DNA from: Labyrinthula sp. Ha
Taxonomy: Eukaryota > Sar > Bigyra > Labyrinthulida > Labyrinthulaceae
Length of the DNA: 64,000 nt
NCBI GenBank assembly: GCA_015227615.1
Contig: JAALGZ010000029.1
Coordinates: forward strand, 186,001 to 250,000
Direction of reading: 5' to 3'
A model generated the notes under the pieces. The model saw only the letters and a list, made by a program, of their open reading frames with translations. It made no database searches and was not told where the DNA came from. The stretch's first letter is position 1. Each line of letters starts with the position of its first letter. The translations under genes and the position numbers were made by a program. Positions 12,650 to 24,257 of this stretch are shown here, in pieces.

Positions 12650-14600
12650 AAATTGCTTTCGTGGGTTATTGAAGAATTTTAGATATTTTGTTGCAAAAGT
12701 AACTTCTGGTCTCGAAGCTGCGAAGAGATAATTAGTGTCCCTACTCTGCCCTGATGAAACTTCGGCTCCTCGAGTGCTTTTTCACCAATTGTATATAAGT
12801 AATGAATAATATATGAAGTATTTCTGTTTTTCCAAGACTCTAACCAACCCACATTATCTAAATAGCTCTTCAATTCTGGCACCTTCTTACAGTAAAATAC
12901 CACCATATTTGTCATATGTGAAACCTAACCCAACAAATGTTTCAACGGTAGTAAATGTTTTCACCTTATTTTTTTATTTATACCCCACTATTTCAACTAC
13001 ATTTTCCCGGGAAGATTCTAAGTTGTCTAAATATACCAGCAGTATAATAGATACATGATTATCATTTCCCTTCAAGGAAAATAATACCCCTCTATCATTC
13101 ACGAAAGGAACAATATACTGTGTCCTAAAAACTTTATTAATATCTAACTATATCAAAAGGCTTTCAGACAAGCCGTAAACTCTAGTTGTTGTCTTCTACG
13201 CTTTTCCTTTTCCTTCCTTCGACGGGTGACCATAAGGCAATTCCAGGATTATGCTCTCAGATAGATTGCCTTAGGTAAGAATGGAGCTACATCCATGTGG
13301 TTTAATTTTGTTTTCTTATTAAGTGCCATGCCCAGAAAAGCATGTATGGAAGTAAAAGAATGCATGGGAGTATAGAAAACTGCAGTGTCGGGGTTACTAT
13401 TGTAGAGTAGTTGCATCGTGTGAAAACTCCCACTTTGGCTATTATATTCTAGCACAAGTATGTTTGGTGTTGAGAATATCTGGAGCAAGGATAGATGCTT
13501 CACCGAAGTGTGGCCTACCAACTACTTCAAAATCTCTAATAGTCTCTAGCGCACCGACTCCTCATTCATAGTCATTTTCTTCAAAATGCAACATCCTGTT
13601 TTTCTCTTATTTGGCTAAAGTGCTTCGAGGGCTCGTTGTGTTTGGTAATTTGGAGCTGGTTTATGAGCAGCTTATGTTTACGCTACTATTTCAGTGTTTC
13701 TTAAGTCCAAAAATCATCAAAACAAGGACGGATAGAAGAAAATTTGATTAACTTCACCCCCTTTGTCATCTGAGCATGGTATATCTGACTCATCTACAAT
13801 TCCATCTGCTTCACTTTCTTATTAACTAAATAGCTCTGAGCTCTCACCATCAAATATTGGCATTGGATAATGTTCTGGACTATGAAACCGTTTAATATCC
13901 CCGATTCCTATGAGAAATTCTAATACATTTTTTTATTTTTCTTAACTCATGCCATTTTCCATCTCTACCTTTCACGAACTGACTTCTGGTGAGTATGAGT
14001 ATATTAAGCATAGCGGAGCACAAATAGTAACCAAGAAAAATAGGCTCATATGCTGGATAAGTTTTCTTCTTGCTGTTTGGAATAATGTATTCTGTGGAGC
14101 CAATGATAACAATTTACTTACGGGGGAGCTCTTATCGCATACAAGCTCATACGTTGAAATGTCTGCTTTCTTTGACATGAAGTTTAAGAACAACATTGCA
14201 TTACCTGGAGCAAAATACTAGAAATTTCCATTCAAGCTAGTCTGGAATAGCATAGTTTTAGCAACAGAAAAACGGTACGGTGATATCTTTCCCCTTTATC
14301 ATTTTCATTAACGGTGTGAGATGAAGATAGTTCCAGGTCGATACCACGTCTTTCTACATACTGTTTCAACTCGAAAAACCTAGTTCCATTGTCAAATAAT
14401 GAACATTTCATAGAAAATGAACATATTTTTTTAGGAATTTCAATAATTGGGCACATTTTCTCAGATATTACATTTTTGGTTCTTGTTCCAAGGATGTAAT
14501 GAAGTTTCTCATTGCGTCTAACATAGCAACTGCAAAACAAAAAGCTGTTTGATTTACTTAAACATACCCTAATGAATCGCAGTGTAACTTTAAACTAAGA
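12650..14600 (-). mobile_element. Decayed Ty1/copia retrotransposon relic
   Basis: Pieces of a Ty1/copia polyprotein appear in the expected order on the minus strand: the integrase core (NGT..F and a GERYHRT-like end) at about 14.2-14.5 kb, the post-integrase linker (STYELV, then RRKL) at about 13.9-14.2 kb, the start of reverse transcriptase (FTSIHAFLGMAL, LNHMDVAPFL) at about 13.2-13.5 kb, and the start of RNase H (YLDNVGW and NTSYI, like the family's DADWA and STSGY) at about 12.7-12.9 kb. The gag and zinc-knuckle part is not visible and no LTRs were found. It is a fossil with many breaks, clearly older than the neighbouring intact-looking element and in the same orientation. Confidence 0.65.
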
Positions 14601-15590
14601 TTTTGGGAAAAAGTGCTAGATTTTTTATGGATTCAACTTCTTAGATTTGTTTTTAATGGTATATTTTCCGAACGCATAAACTTTGCAAGAACTTTCGTTC
14701 GAGTTATTTAAGTCATTTTTTCTCGACACCTAGTTGCTTAGGCAGCCTTGTCTTTAATCATCCAGGCACTTTGAATCTTGAACTATAGTTTAAATAAACG
14801 TAATATTTCTTTTGATCTTATTCATAGGAAACTTTTTTAAGTAATATTAAGTTCCATGAAGAAAAAAACGACCACTTCTTCTTTCAAGAGATGTTAACTT
14901 TTGACAGTTGTTCTTTGAGAAACATTCTTTTAAATTTTTAATCATATCTACTCCAGAATCACGTATAATAGATTCAAAAATTATTATGTCACCAGCTGAT
15001 GGAATAAGGATGGTGTTTTTATTTTGAGTTCAATATTTTTTAACAGCATGAACTTTGTTATTCAATTGTTTGTGCCTGTACTTTCGTTTGACAATACCTC
15101 AGACAGTATTGCTCCAATAAGTTTTGTTATAATTATTAATAATTCTATATAAGGTATAATACAATAGCCATAATATTTTCTATAACCTATATTACAAGTA
15201 AGAAACAGGACTACCATTTGAACTATATCAATAAGAGACTTTATACCAGCTTATCGCTAATAACTTTTTTTCTCATTTTTACGTTTAGTAAAGTCAAGTA
15301 CTTAATATAATTCAAACAAACAAGTAGTATAATAAATAATTATTGAAGAGTATATTCTATAAAATATCAATAATAGTCGTTAAACAAATAAACTATGGTT
15401 GATATCAAGATTCTAGAATATGTATCTTTAACAACGGTAATAGTACTGTAAAATCATACTTAATATGGTCTCATTAGAGATACATATCTTGAAATCACTT
15501 ATTCTGGAATCCTGATATCGATATAGTTTCAAAATCTTCCGGTAATATGGAAATTGTTCCAATAAACAGATATTCCCAAAAAGTGTTCTT
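14601..15590. other. AT-rich intergenic region
   Basis: Nothing recognisable. It may contain eroded upstream parts of the copia relic or the 5' end of the transporter gene, but I find no motif for either. An ATG at 15546 opens 16 codons on the + strand and could be the start of the transporter, but I could not connect it. Confidence 0.35.
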
Positions 15591-15599
15591 ATTTCACTG

Positions 15600-15757
15600 A
15601 CTATTCCTATAAAACACAAACAAAATAAAACTTTGTTGCAGTTGCAAAAAAAAACAAACATACAAAAAGGAGAACGATTTAAGAGAAGAACAAAATAAAG
15701 TAGAAAAGGAACAGAGCTTTTCTAATTTACAGGTGGAAGAAAAACTGCCTGCACAAC
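15600..15757 (+). pseudogene. 5' fragment of MFS transporter gene, cut off by the retrotransposon
   Basis: A plus-strand open stretch rich in Lys, Glu and Gln (KENDLREEQNK, VEKEQSFSN) runs up to the left edge of the copia element. If one copy of the 5-bp target duplication ACAAC is counted, the same frame resumes at 20683 and leads into the first membrane segment of the transporter. It therefore looks like the cytosolic N-terminus of that gene. The true start is not identified. Confidence 0.5.
15753..15757. repeat. Target-site duplication, left copy (ACAAC)
   Basis: ACAAC here is matched by ACAAC at 20678-20682 immediately outside the other LTR. A 5-bp duplication is the normal footprint of Ty1/copia integrases. 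Confidence 0.85.
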
Positions 15758-15893
15758 TATCAAAAATATTGTTTATTCTTATAGTCAAATATTTTTAGTA
15801 TTTAAGTCTGGTTGGTATCCCAGTATACCTTATAAAACAAACTACCATGTCAAACTATGCTATATTCATAACTTCTTATAACTACTTTTAACA
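15758..15893 (-). repeat. LTR (3' LTR in element sense)
   Basis: The 136-bp terminal repeat matches the copy at 20542-20677 at every position I compared by eye. It begins TGTTAAAA and ends TTTTGATA in element sense. It is short for a copia LTR but within the known range. Confidence 0.92.
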
Positions 15894-17680
15894 CCTTCCC
15901 TTGTTACATAAACACTGATTTCTTCAGTTTATTTAACACCTTTCTTCCGCAGATCTTGGTAAACGCATCAGCTAGGTTCTCATCGGTGGTAACATAAGAT
16001 AGTTCTGCTCCAGTAGCTAACAATTCTTGCCTATTGAAAGCGAGTCTGATATCCACATGACGATTCTTTGTAAAGAATGTTGAGTTTTTCACTTGTCTGA
16101 TTGCGGCTTGATTATCTGAGAAAATGTAACATTGAAATTTCAGCTTCATCTCCATCAATATATTATACACTTCTTTGAATTTCTTAATAGCTTCAGATAA
16201 GGCAACGTATTCAGCTTCCGTTGAGTGGCTAGTTACAATGCTCTCTTTTTTGGATTTGTAAGCAATTACATTGTTGTTTAAGAAAATGAGGTAACCAAAT
16301 ATCGATTTCATGTCTTTAGCGTTGCCGTGACTACTGTCACAGTACATCTTCAAGATATTTCTCGTTTCTGATAGTTTTTCTAGCTTCATCTTCAGTTCTG
16401 AGGTGTCCAATAAGTACCTTAATACTTTTCTGGCACATTCCATCATATATTCGCTCGGGTTCTTATTTCGAGTAGCGAGCCATTGAGTTGCATACGCAAT
16501 ATCGGGTCTCGAAGCGCCAGCTATATAAGTGAGAAATCCCGTGATCTGTTGATAGGGCGTAACATTGTATAGAATTTTGCTATCGTCGTTCTTGTCGTCT
16601 CCCGTTACAGGTAATGTCAGCTTAATTCTTCCAGTAGTGACATCGTGTTGCTCACATGCCGATAATATTTTACTAGTTTGCTGAATAAATATTTTTCCGG
16701 GATGTTGTTCGATCTTTATTCCTACGTATAAGTCAGCACACACTACAGATTTTAGCTTGAAACGTTCGGATAGTTCCCGTTCGAAACGTTCCATTTCTGA
16801 ATCTTTTCCAACGTATAGAATATCGTCAACGTATATGACTACTAATAACCTTCCCTCGTTGAAAAAGATACAGTTTTCATGAGGTAGTGGTAATAAGTCC
16901 ATTGATTTCAGAGCTATTGCTAATGTCTCGTACCAAATTTTTGGTGCTTGACGTAAACCGTATATCGAAGTTTGAGATAACCACACAAATTTGTTCCCGT
17001 CCTTGCGGGGATGCCCTTTAGGCAGTTCTAAGTAAATTGGGTCCGGTAATGACCCGTAAATAAATGCTGCTGTTATATCCATCTGTCTGATTTGAGTATC
17101 GAAATATAGGGCCATTGAGATAAATATACGAATTGAAGATATCGGGGCAACGGGAGCGTAAAATTTTCCAAATTTTGTCCCGTGTTTTGAGCGACCTTTA
17201 GAGTCATTTGCACATATGCGAACTTTCGGGATCCATTTCCCGGTCATGTCTTGTTTAGTTTTGAAAATCTCGACTAGAGGAATTACTTTCTGTGGGGGTG
17301 GTGGTCTGGGAACAACTTTAAATACACCAGTTGTTTCCAGTGAGTTCAGCTCCTTAATGTATGCATTCAGCCATAATTCACTGTCATTTCTACCTTTAAT
17401 TGACTGGTAACTATGAGGAGGAACTGTTTTAGAGTGAATAAGAGAATCGGTAATTGTTGATATATTGTGAGAGCGTCTCGTACGCGGTCCGTGTATAATG
17501 TTATCGGTTGAAATCTCAGAATTTCCCAAAGTTTTTGAATTAGAAACAGAAGAAACGACATTTTCATACGAGTTTGATGAAGTTTGTTGAGTTTGAGGTT
17601 TGTGTTCCGTGTTGGATATATTTGAGGGCTGTGTATTATAAGATTCTTCTTCGTCAGACGATATAATATCTATCATTGAG
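15894..17680 (-). CDS. Copia reverse transcriptase / RNase H part
   Basis: Reverse transcriptase motifs include the entry region WLNAYIKELNSLE, the MDITAAFIYG block, SIYGLRQAPKIWYE and the catalytic YVDDILYVG box. RNase H follows with CDSSHGN, the STEAEYVAL block and HVDIR near the C-terminus. This is the downstream half of the retrotransposon polyprotein, which copies element RNA into DNA. It ends almost at the polypurine tract. Codon use looks like the host genes. Confidence 0.9.
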
Positions 17681-20221
17681 GTTTCTCTTTCGTAAAGTCC
17701 ATCTTTTGCCTTCTTTTTTTATGTGTTTAGTGAGATCAAAGTCTTTAAATTTTTGTGGAAGCTTTGAAGTTGTTGAAATAAATTTGCTGTAGGCTGTTTC
17801 AATGGTGCCGATTTCATCCAGCTTTATAGTTCTCGCACGTTCTATTGAGTGCTTCTTCATATTCAAAACTAGATGGTTGGAGCTGTCGTCCTCGTTTCCA
17901 AGATAGATTATCGGTGTTGCTCCAGAAAGTTTCTTATTTGACTTCGTTATTGCGTAACCTCTGGAACCAAACAATAAGACGTTTTGTAACGGTGGTTTCT
18001 TAGAAGTAAGTATTTCATATGGAGATATATCTTTGGATTTTGCAAGCATATTTAAGATCTTGCAAGCGTGCTGTGTGCAGTAACACCAGAATATGGGTGA
18101 AATGTTTGCCTGCAATAGAAAAGCACGTATTGTAGAGAGAACAGTTTGATTCTGTCTCTCTATTTTTCCATTTTCACTTGGAAAATATACTGCGGAATAT
18201 TCTCTTTTGATGCCATGTTTTTGGCAATAAGAATCCAGTTTACTAAATTCAGTTCCGCGGTCACTGAAAATACATCTGGTTTTATATTTATGTATATTTT
18301 TGTTCTTTTTTAGGAAATGTTTCAACTTCTTTGGTAAGTCACTTTTTCTTTTCAATAATAATGGATGAAGCATATTGCTAAAGTTGCAGACAATTAGAGA
18401 TATATATTTGAATTTTCTTACAGAAGATATCAAAGGTCCTACGGTGTCAATATGGATTTTCTCGTAGGGATATTTTCCTTGAAATAAAGAAGATGTTGAA
18501 TAGTCAACTTTGGATTTTTTCTTTTTCTGCTTAAACTTTCCTGCACAACAACCGATACAGAAGGATTGAGAATGAGGTTTGACTCCTTGTTTTTGTAAAA
18601 GTTGTGGATTAAGATGAGCTAGACGGTAATGCATAAGATCGTTTTGGCTTAGTTGTAATGAACAAACTGCTATGTCATTCTTCGGGTTGACTTTACAATG
18701 GAGATAATAATGATTGTCCTTTCGTTGAAGTGTTGCAAACTTTACATCATGTTTGCGCAAAGAGGCTTCGTTTTTACTGCGATAGATAGATATGTCTTCG
18801 TCGGTTAACTTGGATTCTGATATAATGGTGGTTTTCGGAGAAAGTTGTGGAAGATATATTACATCCTTGAGTTTAATGGTTGTATGATTTAGGAGAAGTA
18901 AAGTACAGTCGCCCATTACAGTATCAATCTTCGTTCCAGACAAAGCTCCTTTGATATTTACTTCATGGATTTGACGAATATTAGTAAGAATGTCCTTGTT
19001 GCCGGTAACATGTGCAGTTGCGCCTGAATCTGCAAGTGCATGAATACACTCACTTTTGAATCTACAGCTGCAAGTATTTTCCGCAACGTTGATATTTTTT
19101 AAACTTATTTTTAGTGATAGAAATTCATGAGTAGAGTTTTCTTCGGAACTGTTATTGTCAGAAGTATTTGATTTTGTATCTTCAGGGTTTGAACTTTCAG
19201 ATTTATTGTCTGGTATCTGTATTTTATTAACTCTAATTATTTTTAGGTTGCAATTGTGTGTTTTGTGAGAGGACGAGCCGCAGGTTATGCAAACTTCTCT
19301 TCTGTTTGCACACCTTCTGGCGTTATGCCCGAACCCACCACACTTTTTGCACACCTCTTTTATTTTAGAGTCATGTTTCGGTTTTTGAGAATGATGTTTA
19401 ATTTGTGTTTGTTTGACTTTAACAAACTTGTGATATCTTCTTTGTTTATCTTGGTTGCAACGTAATTGAATGTTATTATTTATTTTCTTAAAGTAATTAA
19501 TTGCATCTTCTAAATTTTCAACAATGCACATTGATTTTTGATTGAAAAATTTGTCGTCGGGGATGTTCTTAATAAAATCTTCAATAACACTTTTGTCATT
19601 TCTGCCTCCATAAAGATGATATTCAGCTAGTCTTTTCTTAAATATGTTTATGTAGCTTCCTAAGTCTCGAAAGTTTATTGTGGTTAGTCGTTTTCTAGCG
19701 TTTAAGAGTGCCGTTTCAGCATCTTTTTTGAAGTGTTTCTTAATGTTGTTGTACGCTTCGTAGATACATTTTGTTGAATCAATGTAATGGCACAGATCAT
19801 TTGCTAGAGAACTTCTGAGTATATGTAAAACACTTTGAGTTTCTGAAGCATAATCTACTCTTGCTTGTAAGTAAGCTGATTCATCCTTATAACATGGAAT
19901 TAGTAAGTTCTTGTAAAGTAATATATCGGATTTAGTTGACAATTTAATTAAGTGTAAAGGGGTGTCAGAGCTACTTTTATCATAACCTAATATTTCTGTT
20001 TCTCCTACTTGTTCTTTTATAGATAATTTATTTAAGTGCTTCTCAATAACCTTAACTGGAGTGTCTTTTTCTTGATTGAAATAAGGAAGTTGTTGATCGT
20101 GAAGTATGTAAGAAGATAAGTGTTTTTTGCCAAGATATGCTAAAATACTTGAGTTCCAGTCATTGAAAATAATTTTTGAAGATCCAAGTTTAGGAAGAGT
20201 AATCGTTTCTTTGATATTCAT
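17650..20221 (-). CDS. Copia gag, protease and integrase part
   Basis: From the ATG at 20221 the order is: a gag-like helical region of about 270 residues; two zinc knuckles (CKKCGGFGHNARRC and CITCGSSSHKTHNC, both C-x2-C-x4-H-x4-C); an aspartic protease active site (DSGATAHVTG); the integrase zinc region (HYRLAHL...CIGCC); and the catalytic core with Asp in HIDTVGP, Asp in FSDRGTEF and Glu in ENGKIERQNQ. It provides particle, maturation and integration functions of the element. Lower-coordinate parts of the element continue with RT and RNase H. Confidence 0.9.
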
Positions 20222-20541
20222 AGTTGTTTTCTTTCTTTGTTATATTTTTCTTCGTATTCTTTGTTGTTTTTGTTGGGTATTCCCGGATTTTTGTCGGTTA
20301 CAAATTTGTAATACCAATATTTATATTTATAAATTTAATACCAATAAAGCAACCGTTCTTAAATGAGACTATTTTCTGCTTATTCAGCTTTGAATAGAGG
20401 ACGATAGAGTATGGATAATATATTTTTCTTGAACGTCTTTAAACTCTTTCGAAACCCTTTTAAGTGTTGTTCTTATTAATAGATTAGTTCTTTGGTTTGG
20501 GTGAGAATCTTTGCTGCAGTGGATGCTTTAGGCTCTTAACC

Positions 20542-20677
20542 TATCAAAAATATTGTTTATTCTTATAGTCAAATATTTTTAGTATTTAAGTCTGGTTGGT
20601 ATCCCAGTATACCTTATAAAACAAACTACCATGTCAAACTATGCTATATTCATAACTTCTTATAACTACTTTTAACA
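20542..20677 (-). repeat. LTR (5' LTR in element sense)
   Basis: This copy matches 15758-15893. It would contain the element's promoter. About 320 bases of untranslated leader (20222-20541) separate it from the gag start. Confidence 0.92.
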
Positions 20678-20682
20678 ACAAC
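20678..20682. repeat. Target-site duplication, right copy (ACAAC)
   Basis: Matches 15753-15757 and marks the exact integration point in the transporter gene. Confidence 0.85.
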
Positions 20683-22789
20683 CCATTGTCAACAACCACA
20701 ATACTGGGCAGGAATCTACAAACCAGAACTTCCTAAAGAATGCTAGCTTTGCTTTCTTCGTAAGCTTTTGTGCAACAGCAGTTGAATCTGTCACCATCGG
20801 AAAAGTTGTCCCTTTGATACTCTTGCTTCTTGTCGATCCCCAACATAAATGCTTATCGAACTCTAATGTAAGCTGCTTTGATATTAATCAACAACCTTTC
20901 GGTGACCTAACACTTTACTTGACATTTTATGCAGTTGCTGCAATAGTTTCTGGACTTCCAGTTGGTTTAGCTTCTAATTACTTTGGAAGAAAAATATTCA
21001 TCCTGATTTCACTCTTGGCTCACATCTTTTCCCTTTGTACTTTAATCATCTCTTTGCATCTCCATTTGAAAATCCTGGTATTTTAAGTGAAGCCATTCTT
21101 GCAATTGGAGCACCTTTAATTCTTCTCTGTTTTGCTTATATTGCAGACTTAGTAAAAGGAGAAGAATTAGTACGTGGATTTGGTGCTTTACATGCTTTTG
21201 GGAACTATATGGGTTTAGTTTTTGGAAATGGAGTTTTTGAATAACTCAAAATAAAAACTTTGAAAGACAAGTATTCAAAAGAACACTTTGAAAGTCTGAT
21301 AAATATTTCTCTGGTTGCTTTTACTATACTCTTGATCTTAATGCTTGTTTTAGCAAAGATTTATCTCGCTAAAAGTCTAGAAAAACCAACTTTGACTATT
21401 GATCAAAGACATCCATTTCATCTATGGAAGAAAATCACAAACTCTATTAAAAAAAGTTAATTTTTTGCTTCTACTAGCATCCTTTGGACATCTCTCTGCT
21501 TCTCTTGCAGCAGAAAACCTAATCCTAGAACACTGGTGGTTAAAGCGATACATCATATCAAACGAAGCCCTTTATACTACCTATATAATCTTTCGTTGGA
21601 CAACTGCTGCTTTTGGTTCTTTTTGTCTACCATTTTGTTGCTCAAGCCTCACAGAATCTAAATTTCCTACTCATTTAACTTACATCTGCAGAATAATTTT
21701 GGGAGCTGTAGTCGCGCTATCTCTGAACTATTCCACATCCTTCAACGTATTTCCCTTTGGTTTCTTTTCAGGTGCATTAATTCCTTTTCTTTTAGCTGAA
21801 ATTTTCATACAAGTTGAACCTCATCTTTTTGGGTGTTTAAGTGGACTTCTTAAGTTAATCCAATCCCTATCAAGGTTGGTTGTTCTCTATGAAATAGCAC
21901 AAGAGTTTCATTCATATGTAAAACCATTTCGTCCAGATGACTCCTGTCTTCAAACATTGGATCTAGTTGATGGAAGCAATGACTGTCTTTGTGGTGTAGA
22001 AGCTTGTCCTGTATTTATCGGACCACAACCATCTGATTTCCAATTTATCCCTTCTATGTGTGAAAATGGAGAATTAACAGCAAAAATTCGTGATAAACCT
22101 TCTAAAGGAAATCCCCCTTTGGATGATTCTGATCCTTACAGTCTTATTCCGCAAGAGATATTTGAGTTTCTTTCTTTTATAAGACCTAATGACTGCGTTG
22201 TGCATGGTTTAGTACGAGATACAGATGGAGTTGTAATAGAAGAAGAGCGTTCATGGTGTATAGGAACTGATGAAGAAAACCAAGGTATGAACGAATTCCT
22301 TGGGTGTCCTGGTTATGATTATTCTGCATTTTCATTTGTACTTGGTTTTCATGCTTGTTCTACATTAGACCAAGATTTACTCAATACTACAAGGCTTAAC
22401 CTGACTGAACTCAATCTTGGTGAGTTAAATACTGATTGCACTGGTTTTAATGAACTTTTTTTTCTTCTTTGAATGAAACAGAATTTAGAGTTGATCCTAA
22501 TTTTGCATCTGCTGAGAGTGTTGAGCTTTTTGCAGGTATTCATGAACGAATATTACTTGGGGATTTAGATAAGGTTGGAGAAGATATCCGTACAGAGGAG
22601 TTTGGTTATACAGAGCTTAACGGGTGTTTTACTGGTATAACTTCAATTATCATTGAAATTTATCCTTTTAGTTTTATGGTAAGCTATTCATTTGGTGGAT
22701 ATGTATTTTATGTTATAACTCATTTTATCTATTGCGCAAGTAAATCTAACCCTTCCACAACAGAAAATCAAGTTGTGGTGATGGAATAG
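20683..22789 (+). pseudogene. Major-facilitator (SLC46-like) transporter, disrupted
   Basis: Successive plus-strand frames encode hydrophobic segments of one multi-pass protein. The MFS loop 2-3 signature is visible as GLASNYFGRK, followed by the segment FILISLLAH. AYIADLVKGEELVRGFGALH resembles the SLC46/tetracycline-type loop 4-5 region. Further membrane segments lie at about 21.46-21.9 kb. A cysteine-rich loop (DCLCGVEACP) follows, and the last membrane segment ends near 22.75 kb. Disruptions are a frame change between 21035 and 21086, an in-frame TAA at 21242-21244, a frame change near 21455 (a 22-bp GTTAAT...CTAG intron is possible there), and another near 22450 (a 38-bp GT...CAG intron is possible). 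The copia insertion severs the 5' end. With several lesions plus the insertion I call it a pseudogene. The substrate is unknown; the MFS fold is well supported and the SLC46 subfamily tentative. Confidence 0.65.
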
Positions 22790-22898
22790 AGGTTAGAAAA
22801 TATATGGTTTGGATAGGTTGCATTTCTTTAAAAATATTAGAAATTAAATTAACCCGCATATATTTAAAACTTTTTAAACCAATTTCCCTGTCTATGAG

Positions 22899-24257
22899 TT
22901 AAATATAGAGATTAATAAAAGCAGCAACTCCAAAAGCTACAATGTTCAAGAATGATGTTCCAGCTGCACCTCTTGTATCTCTAAGTGTACATACATCCAA
23001 CAAAAACTCACCACACTCTTCTGCAGTTCCTGTTATAGTTGCTATAAACTCGTTATCTCCATCCAATCTCTGAAAAAAATAGAGTGGTTGATTTGTACTT
23101 TCAGGACTCAGCATTGTAACGAAATCACTTTGAGCTACTTGTGGAATAACAGGCTCTAAACTAAACCACGGATCCGTATTTGGAATGAAAAATACTTGAT
23201 CTGCGTCTAACCCTAATCCGTCCATGAGCTGTTCAAGGGAGCCATCATCTCCAGGGCCTGGGAATCCTTCAAATGGTGATTCAAAGAAACCAAGATGAAT
23301 AAATATATCAACTTCTATTCCTGCTTCATCCAAAGCTGTTACAAGTTCTGTACTATTAAACACGCTTACTTCAAAGCTTTCTGTGGTGATTAGAGTAAAT
23401 TCAATCCCAGTTCTATCTGCGACGGTTTCAACGTAATCACAATAGTAATTTGGGCACCCAGCTAGAGACCAGTCAGAAGAGAAGTATAAGGTTGTTACAA
23501 GTACGTTCAAAGAAGATACGGAGTCTGAACGACTTTCCACGTCATCTACCAGATCTTCCTCTATGGAGAGTGGATTAGCTAAACAAGAACTTTCGTCAAG
23601 AACGTCTTCTATCAACTCACTCGTTTCTATCTCATCGTTGAAGAATAGCGATAAGAAAACAGTCCATTGAACTTTATCTTCCAAGGAGTATCCATCCCCA
23701 TTATCAGGTAGACTCACAACGGAGAAGTTCTTGTCCTCAGTTGCAGCAGGTGGGTTATCCGGGCAACCAAAGTTGCAAAATACAACCTGTGCGGGATTTT
23801 CCATACTAGCCCACGCTTCATTCACTGTTTCTGGGCAATCGTCTGCAGTACACTCAAAGGTGCTAAAGTAGTTTTGTGCTACTTCTCCATAGCATTCTTG
23901 ATACTCCACGCCAGTAAAATCGAAACTCAACTTTGGGATCGCCTGGACAGCGTGTAGTCTGGCCAGGTAACTTTGGGAAGATATTCCATAATCTTCAATG
24001 GGAACAGAGACAACAATATCTCCTTCCTCAACTTCAGCTGGGATAGGACTTCCACAGATGTACAGGTAAAGAGTTTCTGGTGTCTGTAGGTTTTCAACTT
24101 TCTTGTATGTGTCAAAGTACTCCACAGTGAACAGGTCAGTTGTAATGTCTTCATAGTCTTCAAAGTAATTTACTCCTTCTTCAAACTCCGTTTCGCAATT
24201 TTGTGCACTAACCGCTGCGATATAGGCCAATAAAGTACACACTTTCTGATTAATCAT
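22899..24257 (-). CDS. Secreted, probably GPI-anchored, periplasmic-binding-protein-like protein
   Basis: The 452-residue frame is uninterrupted from ATG 24257. Residues 1-18 form a signal peptide ending near VSAQ. The C-terminal ~18 residues (FLNIVAFGVAAFINLYI) are hydrophobic after a small-residue site (GAAGTS), the layout of a GPI-attachment signal. Between them are two lobes: the first with FTVEYFDTYKKV, LYLYICGSPIP and VPIEDYGISSQSYL, a middle WTVFLSLFFNDEIETSELIE, and a second lobe with repeated acidic loops. This matches, from memory, the general pattern of eukaryotic cell-surface relatives of bacterial cobalamin/ferric-siderophore binding proteins. That assignment is inference. The protein is very acidic and has paired cysteines. 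It lies tail to tail with the transporter pseudogene, 109 bp apart, which hints at a former uptake pair. Confidence 0.6.
   Translation of the reverse strand: MINQKVCTLLAYIAAVSAQNCETEFEEGVNYFEDYEDITTDLFTVEYFDTYKKVENLQTPETLYLYICGSPIPAEVEEGDIVVSVPIEDYGISSQSYLARLHAVQAIPKLSFDFTGVEYQECYGEVAQNYFSTFECTADDCPETVNEAWASMENPAQVVFCNFGCPDNPPAATEDKNFSVVSLPDNGDGYSLEDKVQWTVFLSLFFNDEIETSELIEDVLDESSCLANPLSIEEDLVDDVESRSDSVSSLNVLVTTLYFSSDWSLAGCPNYYCDYVETVADRTGIEFTLITTESFEVSVFNSTELVTALDEAGIEVDIFIHLGFFESPFEGFPGPGDDGSLEQLMDGLGLDADQVFFIPNTDPWFSLEPVIPQVAQSDFVTMLSPESTNQPLYFFQRLDGDNEFIATITGTAEECGEFLLDVCTLRDTRGAAGTSFLNIVAFGVAAFINLYI

Larger units (their letters stand above)
15758..20677 (-). mobile_element. Young Ty1/copia LTR retrotransposon
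   Basis: The element is 4,920 bp, in minus orientation, with 136-bp LTRs and a 5-bp target duplication. The order of parts is gag with two CCHC zinc knuckles, aspartic protease, integrase, reverse transcriptase, RNase H, which is the Ty1/copia order (integrase before RT). A polypurine tract AAGGGAAGG (15894-15902 on the minus strand) abuts the 3' LTR. LTR ends are TG...TA in element sense rather than the usual TG...CA. The two LTRs read as identical, so insertion is recent. Coding capacity lies in two adjacent reading frames; the element looks whole or nearly so (at most about one break, or the ribosomal frameshift that some Ty1/copia members use). A primer-binding site was not assigned. It sits inside the MFS transporter gene. 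Confidence 0.93.
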
